A stretch of 64,000 nucleotides of DNA, taken from Nansenia antarctica. Its lineage: Eukaryota > Chordata > Actinopteri > Argentiniformes > Microstomatidae. Below, piece after piece: positions 1 to 10,686 of the stretch (its first letter is position 1; every line of letters starts with the position of its first letter). Under the pieces are notes generated by a model. It saw only the letters and a list, made by a program, of their open reading frames with translations. It made no database searches and was not told the DNA's origin. The DNA lies in assembly GCA_963989245.1 (NCBI GenBank), contig OZ022348.1:35327931-35391930 (forward strand). The letters run 5' to 3'. A program made the position numbers and the translations under genes.

Positions 1-891
1 CTTGACCACCTGCTCCGTTCCAAGCCCTCCATCTCCAATCACAACCTGGAGACGCTGGTCATGTGGTGGCAAAATAAGCCCAGCAATTATCTGGAGAGCC
101 TGAGCCCTGCTGAGAGAACAAAGGTTCTTGATGAGGCAAGGCGTCAAGTTCCTTCCTTCATTTTGTCAATGAAGGAAAAGAAGGCTACACTACAATTGGC
201 TCTGGAGGAGAAGATGGCGAGCAAGATAGAATCAAAAAAAGCTAAAGATGCCGCACTTCGGACCACAAAAATTCAGTTGACACAAGGTGTCACCAAGTTG
301 GGGGGGCCATGGTCCAAGGAGGAAGTGCAGTCGCGGCTCAACGAGATAGGCTCTGGTGAGTGGAGGGAGGCGCTCCTGGCCCAGATAAGATTTCAAAAAA
401 CCGTCCTGAACTCTGCGGGGGAGAGGCATCTCTTCCAGGAAACAAGGGAGAAGAGGAAATACTCTGTGGAAGAACTAAAAAAAAACCTCATGTCCATCTT
501 GGAGGCTAATGTCAGTGTCCCTCAGATCATTCAGCCTGGTGGTCTTGTATATAGGTCCAGGGAAGAGCAGCAAATCACAATTAGCGACTGCAGAGCCAAA
601 ATGCTCTTTAAATTAAAAGAGGCAGAGCAGAAGGGGAAAATACAGCAGGCTATGTCATGGCTGGAGGAGTTCGGTAGAAGGCCTGAGCTGTTGGTTGGCA
701 GGAGGGTCATGCACCTGTGCAAGGAGGATGGGAAGGTAGAGTGGTTTCCAGCAACAGTCTGTGGACTTAAAGAGCCTCAAGCAGAGGAAGTAATTAACAC
801 TCTGTTCAACATCAAGTATGATGTTTGTGAGGAACACTGGTGTTTTCCTCTTTTAAAGGATATTAAAAACCACGATTTGTACTTTCTCTGA
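1..891 (+). CDS. C-terminal part of an unrecognised protein (5' cut by window)
   Basis: The frame is open from base 1 through the first ATG at 61 to a TGA at 889-891, so the 5' end lies outside the window and the ATG is probably internal. The readable ~297 residues are charged and largely helical, with a Lys/Glu-rich stretch around residues 60-110 that could form a coiled coil. The last ~70 residues (after GRRVMHLC) look like a small beta-barrel of Tudor/chromo-like style, rich in aromatic residues (EWFPATV, EEHWCFPLL). I do not recognise the family. It could be a host gene, or the accessory protein of a DNA transposon, since all nearby sequence is repeat-derived. No intron is evident. Coding character is good (intact frame, no low complexity), function unknown. 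Confidence 0.55.
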   Translation, partial: LDHLLRSKPSISNHNLETLVMWWQNKPSNYLESLSPAERTKVLDEARRQVPSFILSMKEKKATLQLALEEKMASKIESKKAKDAALRTTKIQLTQGVTKLGGPWSKEEVQSRLNEIGSGEWREALLAQIRFQKTVLNSAGERHLFQETREKRKYSVEELKKNLMSILEANVSVPQIIQPGGLVYRSREEQQITISDCRAKMLFKLKEAEQKGKIQQAMSWLEEFGRRPELLVGRRVMHLCKEDGKVEWFPATVCGLKEPQAEEVINTLFNIKYDVCEEHWCFPLLKDIKNHDLYFL

Positions 892-924
892 TCACTCCCC
901 ACCCTCCAACACCCCGTCCCATTG

Positions 925-930
925 AATAAA
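925..930 (+). promoter_or_regulatory. Poly(A) signal AATAAA
   Basis: A canonical AATAAA lies 34 bases after the stop codon of the upstream + strand gene, a normal distance for a short 3' UTR. Confidence 0.5.
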
Positions 931-1650
931 TGTTTTGTTACCTACCTTTAGTGCCTGGACCTGGATTATTTATGCAATTTCTTGGTCATAACTATTCCTC
1001 TCTTTTTGAATTATGCATAGTTGTATGCATAGCATTTATACACAAAAACCTAACACAGCATTTACAAAAGACAACAAAAACATTTGGCCATGGTGGCCAT
1101 GTTAGATTTAGTCTGCACTCTTGGATATGAATTGTGTGATAAATGTTTATATTTGCTATTAATATTGGTCTTAAAATTCTCAAAAACATGATATATAGGT
1201 TTATTTAATAAAAATGAACAGTTTAAAAGATACATTTGAATTTCATAATTGGTGTATCCAGTGTCTTAACGACAGCCATATTGGATTTAATCCGCCATCT
1301 TGGATATTAATTGTGCGATAAAAAATGTCATTTGCTATTAATATTGGTCTTAGAATTCTGAAAAGAATGATATATAGGTTTGTGTAATAAAAATGAATAG
1401 TTTAAAAGATAAAGTTGAATTTCATAATTTGTGTGTTCCATTACTGCACAGCAGTGACCACTTGTTAGGTCTAGATTCTATTGAGATAAATTCCTGGAAT
1501 TCACATGTGTATGTAAAGAGGTAAACCTTGATAACTTTTGAACCGTACATGATAGAACCATGGGGTTTGGACCATTGTTTTTCTCATGAAATTCTCTGTG
1601 AGATGGACATATTTATTTTAATCTAAAAAGAAAGCAAAATTATATGTGTG
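931..1650. repeat. AT-rich spacer with a two-copy direct repeat of ~175 bp
   Basis: Bases about 1093-1260 and 1271-1440 are diverged copies of the same sequence. Both contain TGCTATTAATATTGGTCTTA, then GATATATAGGTTT, then AATAAAAATGAA and TTTCATAATT. No coding frame of note is present and the rest of the interval shows nothing recognisable. Confidence 0.6.
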
Positions 1651-1656
1651 AACACC

Positions 1657-3480
1657 CTACATACGGTAATCTCTGACTGACATGAACCAAGGAGTAACTT
1701 CCGCTAGCGCCTCATACACGATAGAATAGCCATTATACTTGACAATGTGGACATTAAACACGACAATGTGGACATTGAGCACGATATTATGGACCTTATA
1801 CACAATATTGTGAACATTATAAACGATGTTAAAGTCATTTATACCTTCCAGAGGCTGTTTAACGTTGCAATGTTGCACCCGCGAGTAGCATTTTGCTACT
1901 TTCGGTAGCGCTTCATACGCGATAGAATAGATAGATAGATAGACTTTATTTGTCATTGTTACAGTACAGGTACCAAACAACGAAATTTAGGAGGGGAGGC
2001 TCCCCTGGTGTTTAAGAAAGGAAAAAGAAACACATTTTGGAAAAAGCATAGATGCATAAAATCACAAGAAGATAAAGAGCTGGTTTACATCAATAGAGGC
2101 TATGTACACAATCCACTGTACTATACTGCACAGATAGTCAACTAGGGTTGTCATATTGCACAAGAAAGTATTTTTCACATTTTTTTAAAGTGTCACAGTT
2201 TGCAGGCTTGAAAATGTACATGTTTGTGCCTCAGCACTAGCTGCCAGAATAGCCATTATACTCGACAATGTGGACATTAAACACGACAATGTGGACATTA
2301 AACATGATGCTATGGACCTTATACACAATGTTATGGACGTTAGAAACGATATTGAAGTCATTTATACCTTCCAGAGGCTGTTTAACGTTGCAATGTTGCA
2401 CCCGCGAGTAGCATTTTGCTACTTTCGGTAGCGCTTCATACGCGATAGAATAGCCATTATACTCGACAATGTGGACATTAAACACGACAATGTGGACATT
2501 AAACATGATGTTATGGACCTTATACACAATGTTATGGACGTTAGAGACGATATTAAAGTCATTTATTCCTTCCAGAGACTGTTCTATGTTGCTAAGTTAC
2601 CCCCGCGAGGCTACCATGATACTTCCGGTAGCGCCACATCCGCGATAGAATAGCCATTATACTCGACAATGTGGACATTAAGCACTATATTATGGACCTT
2701 ATACACGATATTAAAGTCATTTATTACCTTTCAGAGACTGTTCAATGTTACATTGTTTGTAGACTGCAAAGTCATCCCCACTACTTCCGTTTATCACCAA
2801 GCTATCTTTGTCATGGCCTCATACACGATAAATAGTCGTTACACTCGACAATGTGGACATTAAGCACTATATTATCAACGTTATACACGCTATTATGAAC
2901 GTTATACACGATGTTAAGTCATTTATTACCTTTTAGAGGCTGTTCAAAGTTTCATTTTTCTCTCGCGACGCCATGTTGCTAATCTCCGCTAGCAACGCGC
3001 TAGCTAGCGGACTTTACACTCGATAATACAAGTATTCCTTAACCTTTCAGAATTTTTTTTTAACGTGAATTATGTCCTTCCTGGGTTTACAAATCCTATT
3101 ATGAACGTTGTACACGATATTAAAGTCATTTATTACCTTTTAGAGGCTGTTCAATGTTGCATTGTTTGTAGCATCCTGACTACTTTCGTTTTCACAAAGC
3201 TATCTTTGTCCATGGCCTCATACACGATAAATAGTCGTTACACTCGACAATGTGGACATTAAGCACTATATTATGAACATTATACACGCTATTAAAGTCA
3301 TTTATTACCTTTTAGAGGCTGTTCAAAGTTTCATTTTTGCTCCGCGACGCCATGTTGCTAATCTCCGCTAGCCCCGCGCTAGCTAGCCAAAACTTTACAC
3401 TCGATAATACAAGTATTCCTTAACCTTTCAGAAGAAGTTTCAACGTGAATTATGTCCTTCCTGGGCTTACAAATCCTCTC
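1657..3480. repeat. Composite satellite, ~200-bp units merging into ~400-bp units
   Basis: Units start with CCATTATACTCGACAATG at about 1730, 2253, 2454 and 2654, giving a period near 200 bp. Each unit itself carries tandem copies of a ~22-bp motif (GACAATGTGGACATTAA) and ends in GCGCTTCATACGCGATAGAA or a variant. From about 2830 a longer unit takes over: 2830-3100 and 3230-3480 match, both with AATAGTCGTTACACTCGACA and GTGAATTATGTCCTTCCTGG. An L2 tail interrupts the array at 1931-2245. Small reading frames in it are by-products of the repeat. Confidence 0.75.
1931..2245 (-). mobile_element. 5'-truncated L2 LINE 3' UTR inserted in the satellite
   Basis: Read on the minus strand this is the 3' end of the same L2 family found at 32763 and 59800-60097 (it shares AAATTTCGTTGTTTGGTACC and the poly-tail). 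The tail here is a tetranucleotide GATA-type tract at 1931-1945. The 7-base sequence AGAATAG flanks it at 1924-1930 and 2246-2252 and looks like the target-site duplication. Removing the insert rejoins two satellite units in register, which dates it after the array formed. Confidence 0.8.
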
Positions 3481-3499
3481 ATGTCTCTTCACAGTGCCA

Positions 3500-3537
<38 letters not shown>

Positions 3538-3565
3538 GATTCCGCCAAGCCCGTTCCCTTGAACC

Positions 3566-3677
3566 ATGCGACTTATAGTCCAGTGCGACTTATATGTGGT
3601 TTTTTCCTCTTCATGACCCATTTTTGGCCTGCTGCGACTTATACTCGGGTGCGACTTATAGTCCGGAAAATACGGTA
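3566..3677. repeat. Interspersed repeat rich in GCGACTTATA
   Basis: Four copies of GCGACTTATA occur within 110 bases, ending in TAGTCCGGAAAATACGGTA. This wording is a common vertebrate interspersed-repeat end, but I cannot name the family with confidence. The flanking 3480-3565 and 3678-3880 show no genes. Confidence 0.5.
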
Positions 3678-3935
3678 CATAGAGACAAGGTCAATACCCG
3701 ACCTACGATCGTTTCCACGGTCAAATTGATTCACATTGAAATTGTATAAATCACTACGTTGATGTGGTTTTCTACGTACGACACGGGTAAGATCAAATTT
3801 GATCTAAAGTACGTTGTATAAATGAGGCCCCTGGAGTTCATTTTGCAATATTTATAGCAACTTTAATACAATAAGTGATTTTTTAAGCAATGTGGAGGAG
3901 GATTCTATGTAGCAGCAGAAGTGTCTTCTGTGCGT

Positions 3936-4533
3936 TCAGAGCATGGGGTAAGATATGGCAGAGTAGGTGAGCTCTGAGGTGATGAGCCGTCTGTAACCAG
4001 AATAGATGTCCTCCAGCTGTCTGTAACCAGAATAGATGTCCTCCAGCTGTCTGTAACCAGAATAGATGTCCTCCAGCTGTCTGTAACCAGAATAGATGTC
4101 CTCCAGCTGTCTGTAACCAGAATAGTGTCCTCCAGCTGTCTTTAACCAGAATAGATGTCCTCCAGCTGTCTGTAACCAGAATAGATGTCCTCCAGCTGTC
4201 TGTAACCAGAATAGATGTCCTCCAGCTGTCTGGAACCAGAATAGATGTCCTCCAGCTGTCTGGAACCAGAATAGATGTCCTCCAGCTGTCTGTAACCAGA
4301 ATAGATGTCCTACAGCTGTCTGGAACCAGAATAGATGTCCTCCAGCTGTCTGTAACCAGAATAGATGTCCTCCAGCTGTCTGTAACCAGAATAGATGTCC
4401 TCCAGCTGTCTGTAACCAGAATAGATGTCCTCCAGCTGTTCTCTGAGGTGATGAGCTGTCTGTAACCAGAATAGATGTCCTCCAGCTGTTCGTCCTCATC
4501 CTGTGTGTCGTATTTGTTGGTGTAGATCCTCAC
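3936..4533 (-). pseudogene. fbxo39: fbxo39-like C-terminal exon with decapeptide expansion
   Basis: Starts after acceptor GTTCCAG with VRIYTNKYDTQDEDEQLEDI and ends with RRLITSELTYSAISYPML and a stop at 3936-3938, as the FBXO39 C-terminus does. Between these, the segment that is present once in the normal protein (QLEDIYSGYR) has become a 30-bp tandem array. The frame shifts where a unit lost bases (near 4440 and near 4125), so no single frame crosses the exon. Confidence 0.7.
3985..4490. repeat. 30-bp minisatellite, about 16 units
   Basis: Near-perfect tandem units, on the + strand CTGTCTGTAACCAGAATAGA plus TGTCCTCCAG. Variants include GGAACC for GTAACC and one unit shortened near 4122. A non-repeat bit (TCTGAGGTGATGAGC) occurs at both ends of the array, at about 3971 and 4441, showing that the duplication also copied part of the flanking exon. 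Confidence 0.9.
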
Positions 4534-4994
4534 CTGGAACACATGTACACCGTTTATAAACCACACAGGACTGTTCACATTGTCACACATGCGTTTTATA
4601 AACCACACTGAGGTCAGTTTCAAAAGTAGTACAAAACCATAATAAGAGAGTAACAATTGCAGGTCAATCTTCTGTGCGTAAACCAACAAAATGGGTTCAA
4701 TTAACACCTCTGGTCTAGGAGAGAAGTGGCTCTGGATTGTCAAAAGAGATAAAGTATTACTTTAGGAAGCTGACTCCTGGGCTGGTTACATTAATACACA
4801 TGCAGTGTATAAACCATGGCAGACGTTGCTCAATAAAACATAATTCCAAACACATCAAATGTCCTCAGTTGTTTTAACCCACAGTGGCATTCTGCAATGA
4901 TTCAGATCACGTTTGAGTTTGCCTGTTTTTACATTAAAGGGGCAATCAGGGATTGGTACAACAAATGTTAGACTTTTAGATTAATTATATATAG
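4534..4994. other. Intronic spacer, nothing recognised
   Basis: Intron of the F-box gene upstream of its last exon. AT-rich, with a short repeated TTTATAAACCACAC at about 4552 and 4594. No coding or repeat family that I can name. Confidence 0.4.
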
Positions 4995-5440
4995 CTATTG
5001 ATTAAGAATATAACTTCTTCTTCGGCGTATGGGTAGTTGTTTTTCCTCTCCACTCCAACGCCCGACGCCGGTCCGGAGACGATTGAGCCTCACCCAGGAT
5101 AGCCTTGGCAAGTCCATCCCGAGGGGCTCAGGGCCGGCGACTGGGATGTGGTCGCGGAGTTTGGAGGTGTTAGCCTCCCACTCCGCGCGCCACATATAAT
5201 CCGCCCATCCTGCCGCACTGATGTTGAGATATCTGCATTGCTGCCTGAGATCCTGTGCGGCTCGACTTGAGACGCCGGGAGGGCTCCGCTGTTATAGTGA
5301 GCCTATCATGGAGCAGATGGTTATTAAGCTCCACGGCCCAGCAGGCGAGACGTGCTGTGGCTCCCATGCGGCGGAGGCCTGCGGGCTGGATGCCTGCTAG
5401 GAAGGGAAGGTTGTCCACGGGGGTAGGACGCAGGACGCAA
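4995..5440 (-). mobile_element. LINE ORF2 C-terminal fragment
   Basis: Minus-strand pieces read LAGIQPAGLRR and, in another frame, DLPRLSWVRLNRLRTGVGR. The same landmarks in the same order occur in the longer fragment at 24484-25101 (LAGIAPAGLRR, DLPRRQWTTLNRLRTGVGR). It is therefore the region downstream of the reverse transcriptase in a non-LTR retrotransposon, broken by frame shifts. Clade uncertain. It sits in an intron of the F-box gene. Confidence 0.6.
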
Positions 5441-5571
5441 GAATATAACTTATAACAGCTTATGATGGCATTCCTGGCTGGGTGTTCAGGACTGGTCTTG
5501 CAAGACTCATCAAAAATAAGCCTGGATTTTCCTTTAGCGACGTTGGTGGAATACCCCCCAGGTCAAACCAC

Positions 5572-5748
5572 CTTGATGGTTCTGAGTATGGTCTTCTTGT
5601 CCAGGCGTTTCTGCAGCAGCTGGTCCAGGAAGCTGGTGTTCAGGAAGGCCCAGACCTTGAGGTAGGTGAGCCTGGAGCACATCAGAACCAGCTCCAGCAG
5701 CTCCTCGTCCACCGACTCATGGCTGTTCTTCAGGTCCAGGGTCAGCTT
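5572..5748 (-). pseudogene. fbxo39: fbxo39-like LRR exon
   Basis: 177 bases, bounded by acceptor CTTCAG and donor AAG|GTGGTT. Reads KNSHESVDEELLELVLMC, then LTYLKVWAFLNTSFLDQLL. It is in frame throughout (59 codons) and is the best preserved exon of the locus. It feeds in phase to the C-terminal exon starting VRIYTNKYD. Confidence 0.75.
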
Positions 5749-6389
5749 CTGAAGGGAGGTATGACAACCACAACAAGGACACCACTACATTAAATAGATG
5801 TCTAGGACCCCTAGGAGCCTGAACAGGAAAGGGACATCAGGGGAGGCTAGTGGAGGTAGAAATCGGGCTCATTGTAATGCATGGAACAAAATGAGGCTAC
5901 TGTGTATTGACAGAGCAGAGCATACCATATAGTACAAGAAACATCCTCATTCAAATCAACATTCCATGGTGGGTGTAGTGGCGGCCATCTTGTGGTCATC
6001 ATTTGGAAGTTTTATCTCACAGCATTATTAACAACCAACTAAACTCAACTGACATCAGAATGTTCAGTAAAATGATGCTTGCTATTAGTCCCGCCTCTGA
6101 ATTAACTTCTCTCTGTGTTCTACACCTGCAGCAATAATGGTTACCCTAGCAACTATAAGTCCTTGTCAGTCTGAGGGACCATGTCCATTCTAAGAATAAT
6201 AATAATGCTTATAATTGATTACATTTATAGCGCTTTTTAAAAAATAAATAAACAACAACAACAAAAGCAAAACAAATACATAAAACCATGTCATAAAAGC
6301 AGCAAACAAAGTCTAACAAAGTCTAGCAGTATTATCATTATGAGTATTCTACTCATTCTATTTCTATGGAGCCCTCCCAATCCCCTTAC
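5749..6389. other. F-box gene intron
   Basis: Holds no gene. At 6220-6240 a TTTATAGCGCTTTTTAAAA stretch resembles the 3' tail of fish SINEs. The remainder is unremarkable AT-rich DNA. Confidence 0.4.
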
Positions 6390-6726
6390 CTGTAGACAGT
6401 TGCTGTACCAGGGCACCAAGCTGCTCAGAGCTGGCTTAGCACTCCAGTTCTGTTCACTGAAGTAGCAGCTGGTGAGACTGAGTGACCTCAGAGGGATCTC
6501 TCTCAGCAGGATCCGACCCAGATGGTCCAGGTTCAGGATCTGTTCCGCAGAGATCTGGACCTGGAGCGCCGGGCCAGGTGAGACCAGGAGTCACCCCAGA
6601 TCACCTGGACATGCGGCTCAAGGATGTGGCAGCGCAAGGTGAAGGAGCGGAGGGAGCCGCCGCCGCAGAGGCTACGGCACGACACGGCCAGGCCGAGGAT
6701 TGGGTTTATTACACAGAGGTTTAGTT
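6390..6726 (-). pseudogene. fbxo39: fbxo39-like middle LRR exon
   Basis: Acceptor TTTTACACAG at 6727-6736 and donor CAG|GTAAGG at 6390. The first part reads LCVINPILGLAVSCRSL, then VQVIWGDSWSHLARR. The second part, in a different frame, reads LGRILLREIPLRSLSL and CYFSEQNW. Both halves match consecutive FBXO39 segments, so an indel lies near 6565. The incoming phase does not fit the preceding block either. Confidence 0.7.
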
Positions 6727-7480
6727 CTGTGTAAAAGTCGGGAGGTGGGAACACATTTTCAGTACTTATCCATAAAATTCATTGAGCCAGTCAGGAGTTC
6801 TGAATTTTCCATGTATGATAATAGAGTTTCATTGAGCTAACCAAAGTTCTGAACTCCAGTTTTAATTAGTTAATCAGTGTTAATACTTCAGTTTTCCCCC
6901 TTATCTGTTGACTCAGTGCATATGTAAAAGGAAGTACTGATCTTACAAGATTGTTTGTTAATTGTATTGTTAAAGTAATTGTCTTCTTATTTATGATAAG
7001 ACATTACAGCTGTTTCTTTGTTCTTAGTCATTCCTTGTGTGTATTTTTTTAGGCTATTTTAACTAATAGTGCTATTTGTATCTATATTTTTCCCTTGAAT
7101 ATAACTTGATTTGAGTTTTTGAATAAAGCTGTCCAAAATTATATAGATTTGTTTGATATTCATGCATTATTCAGACCATGATGTAGTGTCAAAAACATGA
7201 TGTATTGAAAAAAGAACCATGTGGCCTGTCGTATCAGAGGCTCATAAAAGACTATATTTTGATTGCTCTAACTCCCACTAACTCATTAACATTAACCCTG
7301 GTTTTTCTTGTTTTTGAATGATTTTTCAGTAAGTATATTTTGACATCATCAAACATGACACATTTGTTTATGATTTTCAAATCACATGAAAATGTTCTAC
7401 CGTTTCCTATTTTGATATTATGATGTTGTTTTGATTAGACCTAAAATTCTGTTGCAGTTTTTTTTTTGTTAACTGTCTCC
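6727..7480. other. F-box gene intron, AT-rich
   Basis: About 750 bases between exons, rich in A/T, without convincing open frames or repeats I can name. Confidence 0.4.
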
Positions 7481-8184
7481 TCAGACAGACCAGTGGTGGC
7501 CCTGTATCACTGCAGCTACACTTGATTTTTTCCACGGCAAGAATGTGATATACTTCAGAATGGAAGCCGTTTTACCAGAATCCAGAGACGGCGTGCTACG
7601 CAATATCGACCCAGATGATTGAGTGATGAACCAGGGCCACCAGAGAGGGAAGCGACGACCAGGGTTACCAGACCCACCAGAGAACACAGAGGAGATGACG
7701 ATAAGGGTGGCCAGGCCCGCCAGGGAGAAGAAACAACCTATTGGTACCAGGCCAACAGAGAACCGGAGAAGGAGGAGCTACGACGAGATGCTGAGGTGTT
7801 GCTAGAGCCGATTGCGTTGCCTGTGACAATGCCAGTAAAATTGTCAGTTGCAATACCAGCAATAACAGCAATACCTGGAACCAAGAAGACAGTAGAAAGC
7901 TGTCCAGATGCCAAGGAACCAGAAACCAACAAAACAGAGAGTGCTGACAGTCTGGAGGTCCAGCCAGGGTCCAAAGTGTGGACACCTGTACTAGTGAGGA
8001 TGCTGGTGAGTGCCTGCATCATGTTTTCGATGGTGCTAGAGGCCACTCCCCAGACCATGTCCAACATGGAAGGAGACCAGACGACTGCCTGAACCTCAAT
8101 GACACTGACAGACGACAACCGATTAGGAAGAGATTGAAGAGCAAGCAAATTCTCCAACTGGGGTCAAGTGCTAGTAACCTCTGA
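7481..8184 (+). other. Possible retroelement-derived frame, unassigned
   Basis: The + strand frame 7619-8092 (157 codons) and overlapping frames at 7623-7805 and 7978-8184 are Pro/Arg/Glu-rich near the start (RPAREKKQPIGTRPTE) and unlike the surrounding AT-rich intron in composition. The basic, proline-rich wording recalls the tail of LTR-retroelement integrases, but no catalytic motif is present. I cannot assign it. It may be a decayed insertion in the F-box gene intron. Confidence 0.2.
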
Positions 8185-9064
8185 CCCTGAAGATGCAAGA
8201 ATCAAGAAGAAGAGTCGGTCGTTGATTTTTTGTCTTGTATTGTGTATGATGTACTGTGTTTAATTTTAAGTTTGGTTGTTATTTTTAGGATTTTTGGGTT
8301 GTGATGATTTTTTTATTATTCTTTCTCCAAAAATGTCTTGAACCATATTTTTCTAATTGTTCTTGTTTTAAGAGTTTACATCTTTAAAAAGTGTGGAATG
8401 TGAGAGAAAATTATTATATGTAATAAGACATTTTTCTACATTTAAGATTCAAACTTCACAACAGTAAATTGAATATCTAGAGCAAGCTATAGAAACTGAT
8501 TTCCTGATGTAAGCACACAATGAAACCAGTTTCTCTACCTGAAGCTTGACATTGGCTAGACAACAGACACATTTAAATGATTACAAAGACCCGATTGCTC
8601 TCTTTTCTCCTGACCTGCACCTAGATGGACTAAGCCATCTAGAGCAGTTTTGGACCTTTGTGTTTCCCCAGACCCAGTACTCTAGGACCAGACTAAACCA
8701 GTTTGTGGCCTTTGTGTTCCTTTTACATCTTTGTGTCTCTAGGAGAAAGTGGGGGTCGATTTCCCCTTAAACCTTCATCCCCCATCATCTTCCTCAATGT
8801 ACAAATCCAAACCCATTGTTCATGATTGGTCTAGACCTCACCCGAGGGCGGACCTCTTACCTGAGGGTACCTGAGAGCATAAATACTGAAATGTAATGAA
8901 TGATCTGGACTTTGAGAGGAACTTTGAATCTTCAGATGCGTCTGACGAACCTGTAAACTTCCTCCTTCTATAGAGGAAAATATTAAATATAATTTCTTAT
9001 ACATCTTGAAACGAAACAGGCTGCCTTTATTGATAATTTGCTCTAACAGCCGGCGAGGAGCTCG
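8185..9064. other. Intronic spacer, nothing recognised
   Basis: AT-rich DNA without coding potential or repeats I can name. Confidence 0.35.
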
Positions 9065-9442
9065 TTGGACAGACAGGTGTAGTTGAGGGTGAGGGTGGAG
9101 AGACAGACAGGTGTAGTTGAGGGTGAGGGTGGAGAGACAGACAGGTGTAGTTGAGGGTGAGGGTGGAGAGACAGACAGGTGTAGTTGAGGGTGAGGGTGG
9201 AGAGACAGATAGGTGTAGTTGAGGGTGAGGGTGGAGAGACAGACAGGTGTAGTTGAGGGTGAGGGTGGAGAGACAGACAGGTGTAGTTGAGGGTGAGGGT
9301 GGAGAGACAGACAGGTGTAGTTGAGGGTGAGGGTGGAGAGACAGACAGGTGTAGTTGAGGGTGAGGGTGGAGAGACAGACAGGTGTAGTTGAGGGTGAGG
9401 GTGGAGAGACAGACAGGTGTAGTTGAGGGTGAGGGTGGAGAG
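9065..9442. repeat. 34-bp minisatellite, about 11 units
   Basis: Tandem units of GACAGACAGGTGTAGTTGAG plus GGTGAGGGTGGAGA. One unit has GATAGG for GACAGG. Because 34 is not a multiple of three, the minus-strand reading cycles through three frames and yields a spurious His/Pro/Ser-rich open frame. Confidence 0.9.
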
Positions 9443-9582
9443 GCCACGGAACCTGGTCAAAATCAAATCAAGGTGCGTTTTAAACACTGCAACAAGTACG
9501 TGTGCAGGCACATATGCAAAGTTGCACACACACAAGTCAAAAAAGAGTAGCTAATAAACAAGAGTATGTAGGAGCCACTCAA

Positions 9583-9612
9583 ACACACACACAGACACAC
9601 ACACACACACAC
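9583..9612. repeat. (CA)n microsatellite
   Basis: Dinucleotide tract directly beside the end of the F-box exon fragment. Confidence 0.9.
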
Positions 9613-9628
9613 CTACACCCACACCCAC

Positions 9629-9725
9629 TTGTTGATGACCTGTGTGAAGCCCGGACTAATGTACACCGCCAGCGGCTGTGAGAAGAAGTTCTCCAGGTTG
9701 AGGGTGGCGATCCCGGGCCTCCGAC
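9629..9725 (-). pseudogene. fbxo39: fbxo39-like exon 1b, beyond the hAT insertion
   Basis: Reads IATLNLENFFSQPLAVY and FTQVIN on the minus strand, which continues the FBXO39 LRR directly from the sequence at 12085. Joining across the transposon and one copy of its target duplication gives an uninterrupted frame, so the two blocks were one exon. A possible splice donor (AA|GTGGGT) ends it at 9629. A CA microsatellite starts 17 bases further on, and the exon may have lost a few codons there. Confidence 0.7.
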
Positions 9726-9987
9726 CAGTGGTGTAGTCTACAGTAGGTCAGCGTTTCTCAACCGGGGTGCCGCGGCACACTGGGGCGCCGCCTGGCGTCT
9801 TCAGGGGTGCCGTCAAATAATTCGGAATAAATCTATAAATAAATAAATGCAATACATCATCAAAATCTGTCTCGCGCGCCCCTTTCCCATGTCACAATGT
9901 CAATACCGGGTTCAGCGTAAGGTCAGTGTGTCTGCAATTAGCCTGCATTGTTTTTTCATTTACCGCGCGAAGACATTTTCGAGAGCA

Positions 9988-10230
9988 ATGAACAAGCAAA
10001 CAAGCAGAATCATGGAACATGACAAACTGACAACAGATCATCCATCACAAGCTAGCAAGGATGCTGAATATTTTGTTCGGATGAAAAGTCACCATAGCCG
10101 TCCAGAACAGGTAATGATGAAGTGCGCCAAAGTTTCTGATAAAGCGTTGGAGGCTAGTTACCTCGTAGCCGAAATTATTGCTAAGGCGAAGAAGCCACAC
10201 ACTATAGCCGAGTCCGTTCTATATGGATGA
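9988..10230 (+). pseudogene. hAT transposase N-terminal fragment
   Basis: The frame from 9847 to 10230 ends with SDKALEASYLVAEIIAKAKK then PHTIAESVL, the wording typical of ZBED5-like hAT transposases just after the BED zinc finger. The catalytic and dimerisation parts are absent, so it cannot encode an active transposase. Residues upstream of about 9988 look non-homologous. Confidence 0.75.
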
Positions 10231-10613
10231 TCGGTGACATTATTCTGTCGTCCGACTTCGGAAGCTAAGCAGGGTTGGAAAGTTCGGGAAATAACGCACG
10301 GTTTCGTTTTCATGCAATGAATTTAATACATCCAGACAAGGATGCGCGCAGCGGGAGAGAGAGACGCATTTTCTGGCTTAATAACTCTGCATCCCCGGTG
10401 TTTACGTTGAATGGACTGGATAGGTGTTTCCAATCAAACGTGGGAATATGAAAATGAATGTGTTCCATAAATTCCCGCGTTTGTTCGGTCACTGTCATGT
10501 TTATACAGCACGGTTACGTGCCTGATGCCTTTGATGCACACTTGCCTTTTTCACTCCCTCCTCTCTCTCTCTCAATAATAATAATACAACTTTTATTTGT
10601 ATCAATAGCCGCT

Positions 10614-10614
<1 letters not shown>

Positions 10615-10684
<70 letters not shown>
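10615..10684. repeat. (TG)n microsatellite
   Basis: About 35 uninterrupted TG units inside the nested hAT. Confidence 0.95.

Positions 10685-10686
<2 letters not shown>

Noticed and set aside
3985..4490. CRISPR-like array
   Set aside because: Units are directly contiguous 30-bp copies without unique spacers, in an animal genome. The same holds for the other minisatellites.
3883..4743. A 286-codon minus-strand frame as a gene
   Set aside because: It crosses the intron boundary and reads the 30-bp array mostly out of its ancestral frame. Only the F-box exon segments in it are real.
8831..9535. Open frames rich in His/Pro/Ser/Leu on the minus strand
   Set aside because: They come from the 34-bp minisatellite read in rotating frames, with no conserved ends.
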